Shown here in pieces: positions 62,027 to 64,000 of a DNA stretch of 64,000 bases (the stretch's first letter is position 1; the number at the start of each line of letters is the position of its first letter). Source of the stretch: Flavobacterium sp. ENC. GTDB taxonomy: Bacteria > Bacteroidota > Bacteroidia > Flavobacteriales > Flavobacteriaceae. The position numbers were made by a program, and so were the translations under genes. The notes beneath the pieces were generated by a model. That model was not told the origin of the DNA and made no database searches. It saw nothing but the letters and a program-made list of their open reading frames with translations. The DNA lies in the NCBI RefSeq assembly GCF_020991415.1, contig NZ_JAJMOY010000002.1:558001-622000 (forward strand). Direction: 5' to 3'.

Positions 62027-63210
62027 AAGTTCAAATTAATAGGAGTTGTAAATTCTACATCTTCATCTAATTCATTTAAAATGTTGAGTTCTTCTAATCC
62101 TAATGGAGGATCAGGATACAGTATAATTAAATTTTTACCCCCTAGATCTTCTTTATATTTCTTTATATCTAAAAAGTTAAATAACTCAGGAGGAGAAGTT
62201 ATAACTTTAATTTCATTATAATCATTCGATCCCATATTTGAATACCGTTCTAAAAGTCTATTCTGATATAAGTTATTTAGAACCTGATATAATGTTAAAT
62301 TTACAATTTTATAAAACCCTATGATCTCTTTCTTACCGATAACAGTTGTTGGCATATTTCCTAAATACGGAAATGCTCTTTTTTCGCCAATTAAAATATT
62401 ATGGACAACTACTATTGGAGATTTATGTTTCTTTGCAATTAATATTTCACGTCGGCACCATTCTCTATTAGAATATTCGTCTGTATGAAAGACTACCAGA
62501 GCTGAGTGCTTAATTTCTTGCTCAAATTGTTCTGCAAAATCATATCCATTTGCAATATCAACAGTATCAAAAAACACATCAAGTTTAAGATTGTTCTCGA
62601 TAAACTGTTTAAATCTGATTGTGGTAGTTTCGCCATCTTTTTTAGCATGACTTAAAAATAACTTGACAGGAGAACCTATTCTATGATGTTCTTTATCCTT
62701 TTGTTTAGGATGAAAATTTAAAATAAGTCTAGAACAATCGTGTAATAATTCTGTTTTAATTTTTTTAATAGACTTTTCTAAATCTTTTTTATCTTGAAGA
62801 TTTAAATTTTTATCAAAAAACTTTGTTGCATCAGTAAATTGAAGAGTACTTAGGCCGCAGCCTATAGAATAAGCTTTGTTACAAAGTGAGATAGGAAATA
62901 TTCTATTGTCATCATCGATTTTCTTGGAAAGCTCTTCAGTATATAAGCGAAAATCTTCGTCCAAAATATACTCCTCATCTATAAGTAACAGGATTGCGTT
63001 CTTTTCTGCATTGGATAAATCTATTTCTAAAGGTTTATTATCTTCTAGTTTTGCATATCGAAAATAAACAGGAATGCCAATCCCTCTTGATAGAGGGTTT
63101 TGATAATCTCGACAAAATGTAGAATACAGTTCTTCTGCAATTTTTTTTCCAGCTTTAAAATTAGGATGCCAAACTAAATATATATTTAGTGGATATTTAA
63201 TATTATTCAT
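62023..63210 (-). CDS. TIR-domain protein with second TIR-like N-terminal region
   Basis: A 395-residue protein. Residues about 8-165 (YPLNIYLVWHPNFKAGKKIAEELYSTF, GIGIPVYFRYAKL, NAILLLIDEEYIL) look like a divergent TIR-like fold. A canonical TIR domain follows (about 182-310): VKLFLSHAKKDGETT, FFDTVDIANGYDFAEQFEQEI, ALVVFHTDEYSNREWCRREI with Glu255 as the likely catalytic residue. A C-terminal piece (about 330-395) has ITSPPELFNFLDI and ILYPDPPLGLEEL. It may cleave NAD or make or answer a nucleotide signal. It overlaps its neighbours by 8 and 4 bases, so all three genes are coupled. Confidence 0.85.
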   Translation of the reverse strand: MNNIKYPLNIYLVWHPNFKAGKKIAEELYSTFCRDYQNPLSRGIGIPVYFRYAKLEDNKPLEIDLSNAEKNAILLLIDEEYILDEDFRLYTEELSKKIDDDNRIFPISLCNKAYSIGCGLSTLQFTDATKFFDKNLNLQDKKDLEKSIKKIKTELLHDCSRLILNFHPKQKDKEHHRIGSPVKLFLSHAKKDGETTTIRFKQFIENNLKLDVFFDTVDIANGYDFAEQFEQEIKHSALVVFHTDEYSNREWCRREILIAKKHKSPIVVVHNILIGEKRAFPYLGNMPTTVIGKKEIIGFYKIVNLTLYQVLNNLYQNRLLERYSNMGSNDYNEIKVITSPPELFNFLDIKKYKEDLGGKNLIILYPDPPLGLEELNILNELDEDVEFTTPINLNL

Positions 63211-63991
63211 TGGTGTTTTTTGTCATTTGTATTGATGTATTATCTATATTATCTGAATGTGTATTTCTTTTTTCAAATGCCAGTTCAATATATTCTTGCA
63301 TTTTTGTTCTGTCATCTGTCCAATCCCTTATAACTGCATATTCTGATCTGAAATTGTCTGCCAATCTAGCTGGCATTAAATTATAAGTAGCCTTATCTGT
63401 ACCAAAATCAGGATGATCGGGTAATATTAAGCCTAATAATCCAGAATATTTATCTCCAACTTTATAATTCAAAGCCCCAGATATTTCCCAATCAATATGT
63501 TTCCGATGTTTTGTATTTTGACCGATCAAAACTACCAGAACAGTTGTGTCTGCCAGATAACCTTTTTGAATTAACTGTTTAATATATCCATCTGAATTGT
63601 CCGAATCTATATCTCCATCTTCGACAGATTTGTGGGTTATTAAATCGGCAAATAAATTCTTGAATTTCTCCTTGTATTCTTGATCTTCATAATGATAATA
63701 ACTTATAAATGTCTTTCTTTTGCATAGTTCTTTGGGAAGCTTTGCAGTCCAACTAAACCCACCATTAGTTTTGCGATAAAATATGCAAATCCTATACCAG
63801 CCTCCAATTTTTCTTTCGGCACAGCAAAAAGTTTTTCCTTTATTAACTTGTTCTACCAACCACTGACGATTCTTAAGCATTGCTTCACCTATATATTCTT
63901 CAAAATCATCGTGGACTATAACTCTGTCAATTGAATTTCCTTTTTCGTTAAAGGATATTTTTGTGATGACATAATCTTCCCATTTAGCCAT
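63203..63991 (-). CDS. ThsB/MTH538-like TIR protein with DUF3892-like N-terminus
   Basis: A 262-residue protein. Residues 1-88 (WEDYVITKISFNEKGNSIDRV, IGEAMLKNRQWLVEQVNKGKTF) resemble DUF3892. Residues about 92-240 form an MTH538/DUF1863 TIR-like domain: KRKTFISYYHYEDQEYKEKF, DTTVLVVLIGQNTKHRKHIDWEISGAL with Glu169 at the usual catalytic place, and ARLADNF with IRDWTDD near the end. This is the family of ThsB, which senses phage and makes a cyclic ADP-ribose isomer in Thoeris. First gene of the operon within this window; the promoter is cut off by the window edge. Confidence 0.8.
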   Translation of the reverse strand: MAKWEDYVITKISFNEKGNSIDRVIVHDDFEEYIGEAMLKNRQWLVEQVNKGKTFCCAERKIGGWYRICIFYRKTNGGFSWTAKLPKELCKRKTFISYYHYEDQEYKEKFKNLFADLITHKSVEDGDIDSDNSDGYIKQLIQKGYLADTTVLVVLIGQNTKHRKHIDWEISGALNYKVGDKYSGLLGLILPDHPDFGTDKATYNLMPARLADNFRSEYAVIRDWTDDRTKMQEYIELAFEKRNTHSDNIDNTSIQMTKNTNE

Positions 63992-64000
63992 AATATTTTA

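Noticed and set aside
61094..63991. Plain type I or II Thoeris
   Set aside because: No SIR2 or TM-macro domain is present in the window; the SLOG protein has no fused effector, so I call it Thoeris-like only.

Overview
The window reads as chromosomal DNA of a Flavobacterium-like Bacteroidota. The signs are type IX secretion (T9SS) sorting domains, TAnnTTTG -7 promoter boxes with no consistent Shine-Dalgarno sequences, paired RHS / DUF6443-type genes, a flavobacterial histone H1-like protein and Bacteroidota-type families such as DUF3570, DUF4266 and DUF6428. No rRNA, tRNA, CRISPR array or insertion sequence was recognised.

Layout, left to right. 1-2.6 kb: two single-domain response regulators, exonuclease III and MsrA. 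2.9-9.6 kb: a TPR histidine kinase / LytTR regulator pair followed by a large leucine-rich-repeat T9SS cargo. 9.7-11.7 kb: a GH16 beta-glucanase lipoprotein and an OmpA-like lipoprotein. 12.06-14.96 kb: a promoter, a SAM-I riboswitch, a 32-codon leader ORF, a TlpA-like thiol reductase and a class V aminotransferase, apparently one SAM-responsive unit. 15.0-19.2 kb: small acidic proteins, a YetF/DUF421 membrane protein, a broken Crp/Fnr regulator, an RCC1-repeat T9SS cargo and a histone H1-like protein. 19.4-25.0 kb: an ABM-domain protein, then a molybdenum hydroxylase operon (2Fe-2S subunit, di-heme cytochrome, molybdopterin subunit, XdhC, MobA-like transferase). 25.1-33.7 kb: a small lipoprotein, a delta-60-repeat T9SS cargo, AraC regulator, SDR, flavin-dependent oxidoreductase and a polysaccharide-lyase-like lipoprotein. 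33.9-37.0 kb: an ars operon with a palindromic operator candidate. 37.2-42.0 kb: a hydrolase lipoprotein, a thioredoxin / ApbE / DUF4266 / DUF3570 operon and a VIT1/CCC1 transporter. 42.3-47.9 kb: AraC regulator divergent from an amidohydrolase, then cupin, alpha/beta hydrolase, RidA-like and DUF1826 proteins. 48.1-51.7 kb: an OmpA-family protein and a DUF3494 ice-binding lipoprotein.

From 51.9 kb to the right edge the window is a conflict region. A two-gene RHS locus (56.5-59.8 and 53.1-56.5 kb) ends in a variable tip with an HExxH metallopeptidase signature. Its stop codon overlaps the start of a small lipoprotein that is a natural immunity candidate. Downstream lie a frameshifted small lipoprotein and a decayed fragment of the same RHS core, like fossils of an older tip cassette. 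At the right edge, three overlapping AT-rich genes encode a ThsB/MTH538-like TIR protein with an N-terminal DUF3892-like module, a protein with a TIR domain after a second TIR-like N-terminal region, and a stand-alone SLOG-domain protein. This looks like a Thoeris-related nucleotide-signalling defence operon without the SIR2-SLOG ThsA or TM-macro effector, and is the best candidate for an undescribed system here.

All function calls come from reading motifs by eye; no database search was run.
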